Origin: Pseudaquidulcibacter saccharophilus
GTDB lineage: Bacteria > Pseudomonadota > Alphaproteobacteria > Caulobacterales > Aquidulcibacteraceae
Direction of reading: 5' to 3'
NCBI RefSeq assembly: GCF_019455445.1
Contig: NZ_JAHWUS010000001.1
Coordinates: 887,856-951,855, forward strand
DNA: 64,000 bases
The notes under the pieces were generated by a model. That model had not been told where the DNA came from and did no database searches. It worked only from the letters and a program-made list of their open reading frames with translations. The position numbers and the translations under genes are program-made. Of this stretch, positions 27,416 through 35,237 are shown piece after piece (positions within the stretch are counted from its first letter, which is position 1; each line of letters starts with the position of its first letter).

Positions 27416-28378
27416 ATGACCAAACTTCGTGTTGCACTGCAAATGGATCCCATTGAAAACATCAATATCACCGGCGATACATCATTCGCAATGGCGGAAC
27501 AGGCGCAAAAGCGTGGTCATGAATTATGGATTTTCCAGCCAGAACATGTGTTTTACGAAGAAGGCATTGTTTCTGCCTATGCCAAGCCTTTAAAAGTAAA
27601 GCGTGAACAGGGTAATCATTACGAATTAGGCGAAGAGAAAATTATAAATCTTGCCGATGATTTGGATGTTATCTTGCTGCGCCAAGATCCACCATTTGAT
27701 ATGAATTATATTTCTTCGGCGCATTTGCTTGATATGGTTGCCGCCGAAACCCTTGTGGTTAATGATCCGTTTTGGGTAAATAATAGCCCGGAAAAGATTT
27801 TCCCGCTGCACTTTCCGGAATTAATGCCACCAACCTTGGTAACAAAAAATCGCAAAGCAATTGATGACTTCCGTGCCAAGCATGGCGATATTGTTATCAA
27901 GCCTTTGTTTGGCAATGCGGGTGCGGCGGTTTTCCGTATTAAACCAGAAGATGGCAATCTGCATGCCCTTTTGGACTTGTTCTTTTCGGCATCAAATGAA
28001 CCATTAATGGTGCAAGCCTTTGTTAAAGAAGTATTTGCTGGCGACAAGCGTATTTTCCTTATTGATGGCGAACCTGCTGGTGTTATCAACCGTATTCCAA
28101 AGGGGAATGATATTCGTTCCAACCTTGCTGCTGGCGGCTCTGCTGCGGCCACAGAATTAAGCGAGCGGGACTTGGAAATCTGTGCCGCAATTGGCCCGGC
28201 ATTAAAAGAGCGCAATTTATTATTCGTTGGTATCGATGTAATCGCGGGTCGCTTGACCGAGATTAACGTAACCTCGCCAACTGGTGTTCGTGCCTATCTT
28301 GGCTTTACCGGTATTGATTTGATGGAAAAATATTGGGACGTGATTGAGCAGAAATTTAAAAATGAATATGCTGAATAA
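27416..28378 (+). CDS. gshB: Glutathione synthetase
   Basis: A 320-residue ATP-grasp enzyme that joins gamma-glutamylcysteine and glycine. Diagnostic stretches: RVALQMDPIENINITGDTSFAMAEQAQKRGHELW, VILLRQDPPFDMNYISSAHLLD, NDPFWVNNSPEKIF, IVIKPLFGNAGAAVFRI (ATP), IPKGNDIRSNLAAGGSAAATELSERD and FVGIDVIAGRLTEINVTSPTG. AAGGAAAAA precedes the ATG. The 3' end overlaps the convergent methyltransferase by 23 bases. It feeds the same cofactor used by gloB and the GST in this window. Confidence 0.96.
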   Translation: MTKLRVALQMDPIENINITGDTSFAMAEQAQKRGHELWIFQPEHVFYEEGIVSAYAKPLKVKREQGNHYELGEEKIINLADDLDVILLRQDPPFDMNYISSAHLLDMVAAETLVVNDPFWVNNSPEKIFPLHFPELMPPTLVTKNRKAIDDFRAKHGDIVIKPLFGNAGAAVFRIKPEDGNLHALLDLFFSASNEPLMVQAFVKEVFAGDKRIFLIDGEPAGVINRIPKGNDIRSNLAAGGSAAATELSERDLEICAAIGPALKERNLLFVGIDVIAGRLTEINVTSPTGVRAYLGFTGIDLMEKYWDVIEQKFKNEYAE

Positions 28379-28928
28379 TTCCAATAACACCAACTGTTAA
28401 AAACCACCATAAAGCATCATATAATGAACTAAACAGACGTTTTGGGTCGGTTTCAATCAATGCAGGGGCGTGATATTGCCCTAGATTAGGGATAAAGCGC
28501 GGCACTTTTTCACAAAAGTCGGCATATTCTTGACCAAATGTTTCAAGTAAAAATGCCTCTTCGCGTTTTACCAAGAAGTGATAAATAATTATTGTTCCCA
28601 ATGGGGCAATAATTATTATTCCCAATCTTTGGCTAACAAGGCTAACGCCCATAACGCCGATTATTGAAAACACATATAATGGGTTTCTAACCACCGAGAA
28701 TGGACCATAATTAATCACTTTTTGGTTTTTATGCCCGCCCAAAAAGGCAGTTGTGAATATGCGCCCCATCACGCAGATTAGGACAAGAAAAATCCCGCCA
28801 AGCCGGATGATTTCATACCCCAAGCTACCCTGTACAGTTAGTGGCTTGGTAAATAAAAGCAATAATGCGCATATAATAAATAATGCCCATGATTCTAACA
28901 TACGATTTTTATTTAACTTGACTGCCAT
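28356..28928 (-). CDS. Isoprenylcysteine carboxyl methyltransferase-like membrane protein
   Basis: A 190-residue protein with about five membrane helices and the ICMT/PEMT signature: GPFSVVRNPLYVFSIIGVMGVSL, then KREEAFLLETFGQEYADFCEKVPRFIP, where the Arg-x-Pro and Glu-Glu residues bind SAM. Bacterial members methylate small lipids or thiols, and the substrate here is unknown. It overlaps the 3' end of gshB and is divergent from folC, with 45 bases between the starts. Confidence 0.85.
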   Translation of the reverse strand: MAVKLNKNRMLESWALFIICALLLLFTKPLTVQGSLGYEIIRLGGIFLVLICVMGRIFTTAFLGGHKNQKVINYGPFSVVRNPLYVFSIIGVMGVSLVSQRLGIIIIAPLGTIIIYHFLVKREEAFLLETFGQEYADFCEKVPRFIPNLGQYHAPALIETDPKRLFSSLYDALWWFLTVGVIGIIQHIHF

Positions 28929-28973
28929 ATTTAACCTAACCTATTAAGTCCGATTACAACAAGTGTCACTTTT

Positions 28974-30239
28974 ATGTCAAATTCAAATTCTGCTGAAATA
29001 TTTTATGCCTTTGACCGTGTTATTGATTTATCCCTTGCGCGGATGCAATCTGCACTTAAATTGCTTGGCGATGTTGAAAAAAAGCTGCCGCCAATAATTC
29101 ATGTTGCGGGAACCAATGGAAAGGGGTCAACTATTGCCTTTCTTCGTGCAATTCTGGAGGCGGCGGGCAAAACCTGCCATATTTATACTTCGCCGCACTT
29201 GGTAACAATTCACGAAAGATATGTGATTGCGGGCAAACAAATCTCCGAGGCAGAGCTTTTTGAATATGCGAAACGCGTAAAAGAAATTTCAAAACAAATC
29301 CCCCTAACAATTTTTGAGGCCGAGACATTGGCCGGTTTTTTGGCATTTTCGGAAAACCATGCCGATTATCTTTTGCTTGAAACCGGTCTTGGCGGTCGCC
29401 TTGATGCCACCAATGCAGTGAATAAAAAACTTCTAACCATCCTAACTCCAATTGATTATGATCATAAAGAGTTTTTGGGCGATGATTTGGGCGGGATTGC
29501 GCGCGAAAAATGCGGTATTCTGCGTGCGAATACGCCCGTAATCGTGGCGCGGCAAAATGAAATCGCCTTTGACGCCATTGAAAACGAGGCGGAAAAAATC
29601 GGCGCAAAACCTTACTTTTTTGGGCGCGATTGGGATTGTTATCAATCATATGGAAAAACCTGTTTTCAAACTAATGATGTCTTTATGGAATTGCCAAAAC
29701 CATCTTTGCACGGCGCGCACCAATATGAAAATGCGGGCAATGCCATTATGGCGGCGCAGTTTTTGGGCATTGATGAGGGGGCAATTGCCAAGGGTATAAA
29801 AAGCGCGGTTTGGGCTGCAAGAATGCAACCCCTAACCACTGGTATTTATGCCGAAATTGCGAATAAAGCTGGGGCAGAGCTTTGGCTTGATGGCGGGCAT
29901 AACCCACACGGTGCCATTTCCGCCAGGAATTTCATTGCCTCATTACCGCCCAAGCCATTGGTTTTAATTACCGGGCAATTGGCGAATAAGGATAGTGACG
30001 GGTTTTTCAAAATCTTTGCCGAACTAAACCCCTTTGTTATAACCATCCCCATTAAATCCACACCCAACGCTGCCACCCCGGAAAATTTGGCGGCAATTGC
30101 CAAGCACCACAACCTCGAAGCCACCCCAATGAACGATGCCAAAAGTGCTGTCGAACTTGCGGCGGGTAAACACAATGGCGCCCGCATCCTTATTTGTGGG
30201 TCATTATATCTTGCGGGCGAAATATTGGGGGAAGGGTAA
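28974..30239 (+). CDS. folC: Folylpolyglutamate synthase / dihydrofolate synthase
   Basis: A 421-residue Mur-ligase-like enzyme that adds glutamate to (dihydro)folate. IIHVAGTNGKGSTIAFLRAILEAAG is the P-loop; HIYTSPHLVTIHERY, DYLLLETGLGGRLDATNAV, TPIDYDHKEFLGDDLGGIAREKCGIL and WLDGGHNPHGA are the family motifs. In alphaproteobacteria it commonly follows accD and trxA-type genes, none of which are here. No SD-like sequence is obvious before the ATG. Downstream is a repeat-containing gap. Confidence 0.95.
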   Translation: MSNSNSAEIFYAFDRVIDLSLARMQSALKLLGDVEKKLPPIIHVAGTNGKGSTIAFLRAILEAAGKTCHIYTSPHLVTIHERYVIAGKQISEAELFEYAKRVKEISKQIPLTIFEAETLAGFLAFSENHADYLLLETGLGGRLDATNAVNKKLLTILTPIDYDHKEFLGDDLGGIAREKCGILRANTPVIVARQNEIAFDAIENEAEKIGAKPYFFGRDWDCYQSYGKTCFQTNDVFMELPKPSLHGAHQYENAGNAIMAAQFLGIDEGAIAKGIKSAVWAARMQPLTTGIYAEIANKAGAELWLDGGHNPHGAISARNFIASLPPKPLVLITGQLANKDSDGFFKIFAELNPFVITIPIKSTPNAATPENLAAIAKHHNLEATPMNDAKSAVELAAGKHNGARILICGSLYLAGEILGEG

Positions 30240-30261
30240 AAGTTAGGAATTAAGAATTTAA

Positions 30262-30307
30262 CTCCTTCCCTTGAGGGAAGGTGGACGCGAAGCGGACGGA
30301 AGGGTGG
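30262..30307. repeat. Dispersed repeat, copy C
   Basis: CTCCTTCCC-TTGA-GGGAAGG palindrome followed by TGGACGCGAAGCGGACGGAA and GGGTGG. The right part aligns with 30670-30706. It resembles the common alphaproteobacterial intergenic repeat built around GCGAAGCGGA. Confidence 0.65.
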
Positions 30308-30421
30308 CTTTGTCATACCAATAAACAGCTCCCATTATTTCACATAATGTAATCATTTTCCCCCTGCTTTACCCGTTTGTAACATCGATTAATTCAAATA
30401 AAACTATTGCTAATCAATGTT

Positions 30422-30529
30422 TTAAGTCGCTTGTTGGTGCGTATTTTTGCATCTCCTGAAAATGTTGACATTTGTTGACATGCAGAAATCAAATGAGCAG
30501 CCGCCAAAAAACCTGACATTTCCTGACAT
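30422..30529 (-). CDS. Possible mini-ORF, 35 codons, related to 8882-9007
   Basis: ATG at 30529 on the minus strand opens a 35-codon frame with MSGNVRFFGGC and MSTNVNIFR, the same blocks in the same order as the 8.9 kb ORF, but with a shorter spacer and an unrelated end. The upstream sequence has only a weak purine stretch. Coding is uncertain; a DNA motif (tandem TGTCAGG, tandem TGTCAAC, each at 9-nt period) is an equal explanation. Confidence 0.28.
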   Translation of the reverse strand: MSGNVRFFGGCSFDFCMSTNVNIFRRCKNTHQQAT

Positions 30530-30619
30530 ACCCAAGCCGCACTAATTAATTCAGCCAAAATACTTATGAATATTAATGGCATTTATCAAAGCGGGGATAG
30601 GTATGGAAATATCACTTCT

Positions 30620-30706
30620 TCTCCCTCCCGTAAGGGGCGGTTAGAGTTTGACGTGTTTTGCTTCCACTCTGAAGGATAGTTGATGCGAAGTGGATTTAAG
30701 GGTGAA
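30620..30706. repeat. Dispersed repeat, degenerate copy D
   Basis: CTCCCTCCC...GGGGCGG at the left, then GAAGGATAGTTGATGCGAAG and TGGATTTAAGGGTG at the right, which aligns with copy C with several substitutions. Longer and more decayed than copy C. Confidence 0.55.
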
Positions 30707-30737
30707 AAATAATTACGAGTTAAGGATACATCTTCTA

Positions 30738-30965
30738 TTATTCTTTATATGCATATTTATTTTTTATGTGTTGGCTTATATATCCAGTTAGCCCCTTACC
30801 TGCATCTGCTAGCTCTTTCATTTTTTCTATTTTTTCTTGCCCAGCAGATTCATAAGTGTACACGTAAACTGCATCGGTTCTATTAAATTTCACTTTAATG
30901 AAATCATCACCATAATCATAAGAATGAACACCTGCATTGCCACTCAGATTTTTATAAATTTGCAT
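30738..30965 (-). CDS. KTSC-like small protein
   Basis: A 75-residue protein: NLSGNAGVHSYDYGDDFIKVKFNRTDAVYVYTYESAGQEKIEKMKELADAGKGLTGYISQHIKNKY. The order of a short beta region with a Tyr-Tyr strand, then a helix and GKGLxxYI, resembles KTSC-type small domains; this is from pattern memory only. The KTSC tetrad itself is not present. Codon use is AT-rich. It sits alone between a repeat and an AT-rich gap, a likely accessory gene. Confidence 0.55.
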   Translation of the reverse strand: MQIYKNLSGNAGVHSYDYGDDFIKVKFNRTDAVYVYTYESAGQEKIEKMKELADAGKGLTGYISQHIKNKYAYKE

Positions 30966-31284
30966 AAACGACCTCCGATTTAACTATACTTTAATATAGC
31001 TAATAGTTAAGGATAAATCTAGCGATAATTTACCGAAGGTAGAAATTTATTTTAATGGACGATGTTTAAATCCTTTAAGTTTTTTGTGGTCATCAATTTT
31101 TTATAAATTTATTAGACATCCCAGCATTCCTAAACCTTCTTGCAATCTCTAAATCAGATTTTTCGAAATTTATGGAATGAGTTTCCATTAATTTATACCT
31201 TAAAAGCCATATTTCAGTAATGCCGCATTTGTTAATTGACGAGCGTTCATCTCAACAAACCTATAATCAAAATTTCTTTAAATT
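30966..31284. other. AT-rich intergenic gap with a possible 31-codon ORF
   Basis: This 319-base stretch has no clear gene. On the minus strand, ATG at 31188 opens a 31-codon frame (METHSINFEKSDLEIARRF...) ending at 31093, preceded by AAGG about ten bases upstream. It could be a tiny protein or a remnant of a larger gene. The motif AATGCCGCATTTGTTAATTG at about 31215 recalls one arm of the stem-loop repeats elsewhere. Confidence 0.3.
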
Positions 31285-31611
31285 TTAATCCAAAGACAGC
31301 AACTTTTCAGTCTTCTTTAAAAAGTTTTCTAATTCGACTTCGGCATTTAAATTACTTCTTTCTGCTAAAATCATCAGCCACCACATACATTCCCCAATTT
31401 TATGGCGTAATTCTTCATTGCTATTTTCTTTTGGCCATCTTCCTTCATGTGACATGATGTTTCTGCCGACTAAACCGGCATCAGTAATAAATGCCAGAGC
31501 ATCTTCTTCTAATGTCCATTTAGATGAGTGCATTTTTTCTTCTAATGAATGGTATTTTTCACGAATTGCAAGTGACCGTTCAAGATAGTTATTAAAAATT
31601 TTGCTATTCAT
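31285..31611 (-). CDS. MazG-like protein
   Basis: A 108-residue all-helical protein. WTLEEDALAFITDAGLVGRNIMSHEGRWP and ELRHKIGECMWWLMILAERSNLNAEVELENFLKKTEKLL resemble the EExxE-type and ExxD-type helices of MazG-like nucleotide pyrophosphohydrolases, though only some of the acidic metal ligands are evident. It would remove unusual NTPs if active. It has its own small transcription unit in an accessory stretch. An unrelated MazG-like gene lies at 47542. Confidence 0.5.
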   Translation of the reverse strand: MNSKIFNNYLERSLAIREKYHSLEEKMHSSKWTLEEDALAFITDAGLVGRNIMSHEGRWPKENSNEELRHKIGECMWWLMILAERSNLNAEVELENFLKKTEKLLSLD

Positions 31612-31967
31612 TATATTTACTCTTAATTTGTGTTGGTTTGGTGGATTTTAAAGCGTGTCATTAAATTATCAAAATAATTGAGGTGAAAATTTCAGATTTT
31701 TCAATGATTGTATTTTAAAACATTACAGATATTTCCATTAATCAAGTTCATGCGTCATTAACGGGCGTTGTTTTCGCCGCATTACCACATTAACCAAATA
31801 TAAACTGTAATTGCTTGTTTTTGGGCTGAAAAAGGTGGTTTTGGTGTCCCAAAATAAACCATTTATTTTCAATTTTATATTATCTTGCATCGTAACAAAT
31901 TAAAAAAGTGGTCCAATGTGACCCGAAATTAAGAACCAGAAGGTTCTTTTGGTATGGTGGAAGAATT
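31612..31967. other. Region upstream of the tacA-like gene
   Basis: A 356-base AT-rich non-coding region. Just before the start codon region is the inverted repeat AAGAACC-AGAA-GGTTCTT (31931-31948), then GGTGGAAGA as ribosome-binding site. No sigma-54 type (GG-N10-GC) promoter is evident, and I see no other gene. Confidence 0.45.
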
Positions 31968-33461
31968 ATGACTAAAACGATATTAATCGTTGACGATGAC
32001 CCTGCGCAACGTCGCCTTTTACAAGCGGCCGTAGAGCGTCAGGGTTTTGCAACACGCCTCGCAGAAGATGGTTCACAAGCAGTCGCACAGGCAAATGATC
32101 CGGCGGTTGATGTGGTTCTGCTAGATTTAATCATGCCAGGGGTTTCCGGCATGGAGGCGTTGGAACAAATTCGCAAAAAACGTGATGATTTACCAGTTGT
32201 GGTTTTAACTGCTTCGGGCGGTATTGATACAGTGGTCAAAGCGATGCAGGCGGGCGCGACCGATTTCTTTGTGAAACCGGCAAGCCCAGAGCGTGTCTTG
32301 GTATCAATCCGCAATGCCTTGAAGGTTGGGGAACTAACAGGGGAAGTCCGCAGACTTAAAAAGAAAGCTGCCGGACAGATGACCTTTGACGATATGGTTG
32401 CGGGGGCGGCCAGTATGCGTCAAGTCATTAAAATGGGTAAGCGGGCGGCAACCGCCAATATACCGGTTCTGATTTTGGGAGAGTCAGGTGTCGGTAAGGA
32501 GGTTATCGCCCGCTCTATCCATGGTGAAAGTGATCGGGCGCACAAGCCGATTATCACCGTAAACTGTGGTGCTATTCCTGAAAACCTTGTTGAATCAATT
32601 CTTTTTGGTCACGAGAAGGGGGCATTTACCGGCGCCAATGAACGCCATATGGGTAAATTCCAAGAGGCAGACGGCGGCACATTATTCCTTGACGAAGTTG
32701 GTGAATTACCGCTTGAGATGCAGGTGAAACTACTTCGTGCCTTACAAGAGTCTGAGGTTGACCCAGTGGGCGCAAAACGCCCCATTAAGGTTGATGTGCG
32801 CATTATTGCCGCCACCAACAAAGATTTGGCGCGCCTTGTCCATGATGGCTTATTCCGCGAAGATTTATTCTATCGCCTTAATGTCTTTCCAATTGATGCG
32901 CCACCACTTAGGGAGCGTAAAGAAGACATTCCGGCACTTTGTAAGCATTTTATCGCGCGCTTTAACTCTGAAATGGGTAAAAAGGTTTTGGGCGTTGCGC
33001 CAAGCACAAATGGCCTATTACAAGCCTATGAATGGCCAGGTAACGTGCGCCAGCTTGAAAACATGCTTTATCGCGCGATGGTGCTTTGTGATAATGATTA
33101 CCTAACCACAGAGGATTTCCCGCAGCTTGAGGCAGCCATGCCAGATTTAACGTTGCGCGCCGCAAATTCAGAGCCAGAAATGGAATTTGCCGAAATCGCC
33201 AATTCGCCAAATGGTATTCCAATGCTTATGCCAAAAGTGGCGGCAAATGGCGAAGTTCCACAGTTCATCCCAATGTTTGATGATGGTGGGCATTTGCGCA
33301 AATTAGAACAAATTGAACGTGATTTAATTCAATATGCCATTGACCTTTATGCCGGGCATATGACCGAAATTGCGCGTCGTCTTGGAATTGGTCGTTCAAC
33401 ACTTTACCGAAAACTAAAAGAATATGATCTTGAAGAGTTTTTGTTAAAGATTTCGAGTTAG
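31968..33461 (+). CDS. tacA: Sigma-54-dependent response regulator, TacA-like
   Basis: A 497-residue NtrC-class regulator. Receiver domain with Asp53 as phospho-acceptor (VVLLDLIMPG) and the stretch VVLTASGGIDTVVKAMQAGATDFFVKPASPERV, which I recall as very close to Caulobacter TacA. The AAA+ domain has Walker A GESGVGKE near 171, the sigma-54 contact loop GAFTGA near 220, and GGTLFLDEVGELPLEMQVKLLRALQE. The C-terminal Fis-type HTH is EIARRLGIGRSTLYRKLKEYDL. In Caulobacter TacA activates stalk and swarmer-to-stalked genes via a phosphorelay (ShkA-ShpA), not in the window. Another NtrC-class identity is possible. Start at 31968 has GGTGGAAGA upstream. Confidence 0.85.
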   Translation: MTKTILIVDDDPAQRRLLQAAVERQGFATRLAEDGSQAVAQANDPAVDVVLLDLIMPGVSGMEALEQIRKKRDDLPVVVLTASGGIDTVVKAMQAGATDFFVKPASPERVLVSIRNALKVGELTGEVRRLKKKAAGQMTFDDMVAGAASMRQVIKMGKRAATANIPVLILGESGVGKEVIARSIHGESDRAHKPIITVNCGAIPENLVESILFGHEKGAFTGANERHMGKFQEADGGTLFLDEVGELPLEMQVKLLRALQESEVDPVGAKRPIKVDVRIIAATNKDLARLVHDGLFREDLFYRLNVFPIDAPPLRERKEDIPALCKHFIARFNSEMGKKVLGVAPSTNGLLQAYEWPGNVRQLENMLYRAMVLCDNDYLTTEDFPQLEAAMPDLTLRAANSEPEMEFAEIANSPNGIPMLMPKVAANGEVPQFIPMFDDGGHLRKLEQIERDLIQYAIDLYAGHMTEIARRLGIGRSTLYRKLKEYDLEEFLLKISS

Positions 33462-33487
33462 CCTGTATTTGTAATCATCGATTACCT

Positions 33488-33518
33488 GCCTCTGGAGTAA
33501 TATCCAGAGGCTTTTTTT
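33488..33518 (+). terminator. Terminator after the tacA-like gene
   Basis: Perfect 9-bp stem GCCTCTGGA / TCCAGAGGC, loop GTAATA, followed by seven T. It isolates the tacA-like gene from the DUF1287 genes. Confidence 0.92.
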
Positions 33519-33576
33519 CTTGTATTTCAACAAGATTGGTTTAATAAAGCGGCGTAATTTCGACATTGTTAGTGCC

Positions 33577-34113
33577 ATGAAACATAAAGAGTTTTTGATT
33601 GGTCTGATTTTTTCTTTAATAATTGGAACCAATTTTTCATTCGCCCAAATACCTTATTCCAATAAACCAATGCTTTTTGTAAATGCGGTGGAGGCACAAA
33701 TTGGCGCGCCGTTACCTGTGGGTAATAGTGAATGTGATTATATCATAAACGCCTATAAGGCAGGCATCGGAATTGATATAAATTCGGCTGCGGCGGTTGA
33801 TATTAAATCTAATCACAAAAGCTCGCTTAAAAAAAGCAAGCAAAAATCCCCAAAATCATGTGTGGCGGACTTGCAAAAATATTTTGCAGCACAGGGCGCG
33901 CAATTACCAATCCCAATTGATTACCGTGATTATTCCGCAGGCGATATTGTGGTTTTTAAAATAAAATCAAAAGCACACTTTGCCGTTATCGCAGGTGACT
34001 TTAACGGTTGGCGTACGCAAAATCTTGTAATCCATAATAATGGTGATGCAATTGTAAAAGAGGATATTTTACGCAAATACCCAATTATTGCCCATTATAG
34101 ATTTGGTTTGTAG
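33577..34113 (+). CDS. DUF1287-related secreted protein, divergent copy
   Basis: A 178-residue protein with a signal peptide (FLIGLIFSLIIGTNFSFAQ, cleavage near residue 22). It aligns with the next gene over AVEAQIGAPLPV, NAYKAGIGIDIN, DLQKYFAAQGAQL, YRDYSAGDIVVFK, VIHNNG and PIIAHYRFGL. It retains a Cys (SECDYI), a His (HFAVI) and VIHN corresponding to the DUF1287 Cys/His/His set, but the central IDHRRVPN part is replaced by a Lys/Ser-rich stretch. DUF1287 proteins have an NlpC/P60-like fold and probably act on the cell wall. Start at 33577 avoids an unlikely N-terminal extension. Confidence 0.75.
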   Translation: MKHKEFLIGLIFSLIIGTNFSFAQIPYSNKPMLFVNAVEAQIGAPLPVGNSECDYIINAYKAGIGIDINSAAAVDIKSNHKSSLKKSKQKSPKSCVADLQKYFAAQGAQLPIPIDYRDYSAGDIVVFKIKSKAHFAVIAGDFNGWRTQNLVIHNNGDAIVKEDILRKYPIIAHYRFGL

Positions 34114-34151
34114 CGTCATATTTTTGCCCAAATAAATATTAATAAGAATAT

Positions 34152-34757
34152 ATGGGCAGTATAAATCGCAAAGAATTTATTTTTGGCCTTGCCGCACTTT
34201 CATTGATGGCGGACAAGGCATTGGCGGATGTGCAAACATCAAAATCAAGCCGCCTTGTAAAGTCTGCTACGGCGCAAATTGGGGTTACTGTGCAATATGA
34301 CCCCGCTTATACGGTTTTGAAATATCCGGGTGGCGATGTGCCGCGTTTTAAGGGTGTTTGCACCGATGTGGTAATCCGTGCCTATCGTGATGCGCTTGGG
34401 CTTGATTTACAACAGCTTGTGCATGATGATATGGCGGCAAACTTTTCAAAATACCCGAAAAATTGGGGCTTGAAGGGGCCGGATAAAAATATCGATCATC
34501 GCCGCGTTCCAAATTTACGCCGCTTTTTTGAAAGACAAGGGGCGGCGTTATCAGTATCTGATAAAGGTTCTGATTACCGCGAAGGCGATATTATTACCCA
34601 AAGTGTGCAGGGGCTTCCGCATATTGGCATTGTATCGGGTGACAAGGCATTATTAAACGGCAACCCCCTAATCATCCATAATATCGGTTGGGGCACGAAA
34701 AAGGACGATGTCCTTTTTGCCTTTCCCATCACTGGGCATTATCGGTTTGGGGTTTAA
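34152..34757 (+). CDS. DUF1287 family protein
   Basis: A 201-residue secreted protein with a typical DUF1287 core: AQIGVTVQYDPAYTVLKYPGGDVPRFKGVCTDVVIRAYR, the putative catalytic Cys in GVCTD, KYPKNWGLKGPDKNIDHRRVPNLRRFFERQGA, DYREGDIITQSVQGLPHIGIVS (His), LIIHNIGWG, and FPITGHYRFG. The N-terminus (FIFGLAALSLMADKALAD) is a weak signal peptide. It lies 38 bases after its divergent paralogue; the two are probably co-transcribed and arose by duplication. Function not established; a peptidoglycan amidase/peptidase is the inference. Confidence 0.87.
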   Translation: MGSINRKEFIFGLAALSLMADKALADVQTSKSSRLVKSATAQIGVTVQYDPAYTVLKYPGGDVPRFKGVCTDVVIRAYRDALGLDLQQLVHDDMAANFSKYPKNWGLKGPDKNIDHRRVPNLRRFFERQGAALSVSDKGSDYREGDIITQSVQGLPHIGIVSGDKALLNGNPLIIHNIGWGTKKDDVLFAFPITGHYRFGV

Positions 34758-35134
34758 ATGTAATGTAAAAGGGGCAAGACAGTTAAAACAATGCCGCAAA
34801 TCAACACTGCAGATATAATTATAATCCTTGCGCCAAGTTTACCGTTTTCTTTTGCGTTAATTACCGATTTTGCATTTTCTTCAAGTGAAACCATAAGGTT
34901 TGCATAAAACATTTCACGTTTCATAAGGCGCCATGCCACAAAGGCACATAATATTTGCCCGATTCCCATTGCGGCATATGTTATTGGTTCTTGGGCGTGA
35001 ATGCTAAAAATAAATAAAGTTAAAAATGTAAGCGACCAAACCCCGCAAAATGCGATTACGGCAAAGAATAAACCGCTAAAATGAAGACGGTGGCGGCTAT
35101 AATTTTCATATTGATGTTGTGGTTCAAGCGCCAT
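34754..35134 (-). CDS. Small membrane protein, unknown
   Basis: A 126-residue protein with three membrane helices (about 18-43, 52-68 and 100-122), a charged N-terminus (LEPQHQYENYSRHRLHF) and a cytoplasmic helix region KREMFYANLMVSLEENAKSVINAKENG. I do not recognise it. Its stop overlaps the DUF1287 gene's stop by four bases. Confidence 0.55.
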   Translation of the reverse strand: MALEPQHQYENYSRHRLHFSGLFFAVIAFCGVWSLTFLTLFIFSIHAQEPITYAAMGIGQILCAFVAWRLMKREMFYANLMVSLEENAKSVINAKENGKLGARIIIISAVLICGIVLTVLPLLHYI

Positions 35135-35237
35135 TATATTGCCTCTTTATCGGTCGAAATATTATTAAGTTCTACCTATAATAACATTTAAAAGAATTTT
35201 CAATACGTTTAGGTTTTAAATTGGGTCATAAATCCGA

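Larger units (their letters stand above)
30240..30737. other. Intergenic region with two repeats and a mini-ORF
   Basis: This 498-base gap after folC contains repeats of one family at 30262-30307 and 30620-30706, and between them, on the minus strand, the second copy of the mini-ORF/tandem motif seen at 8.9 kb. I see no other gene in it. Confidence 0.65.
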
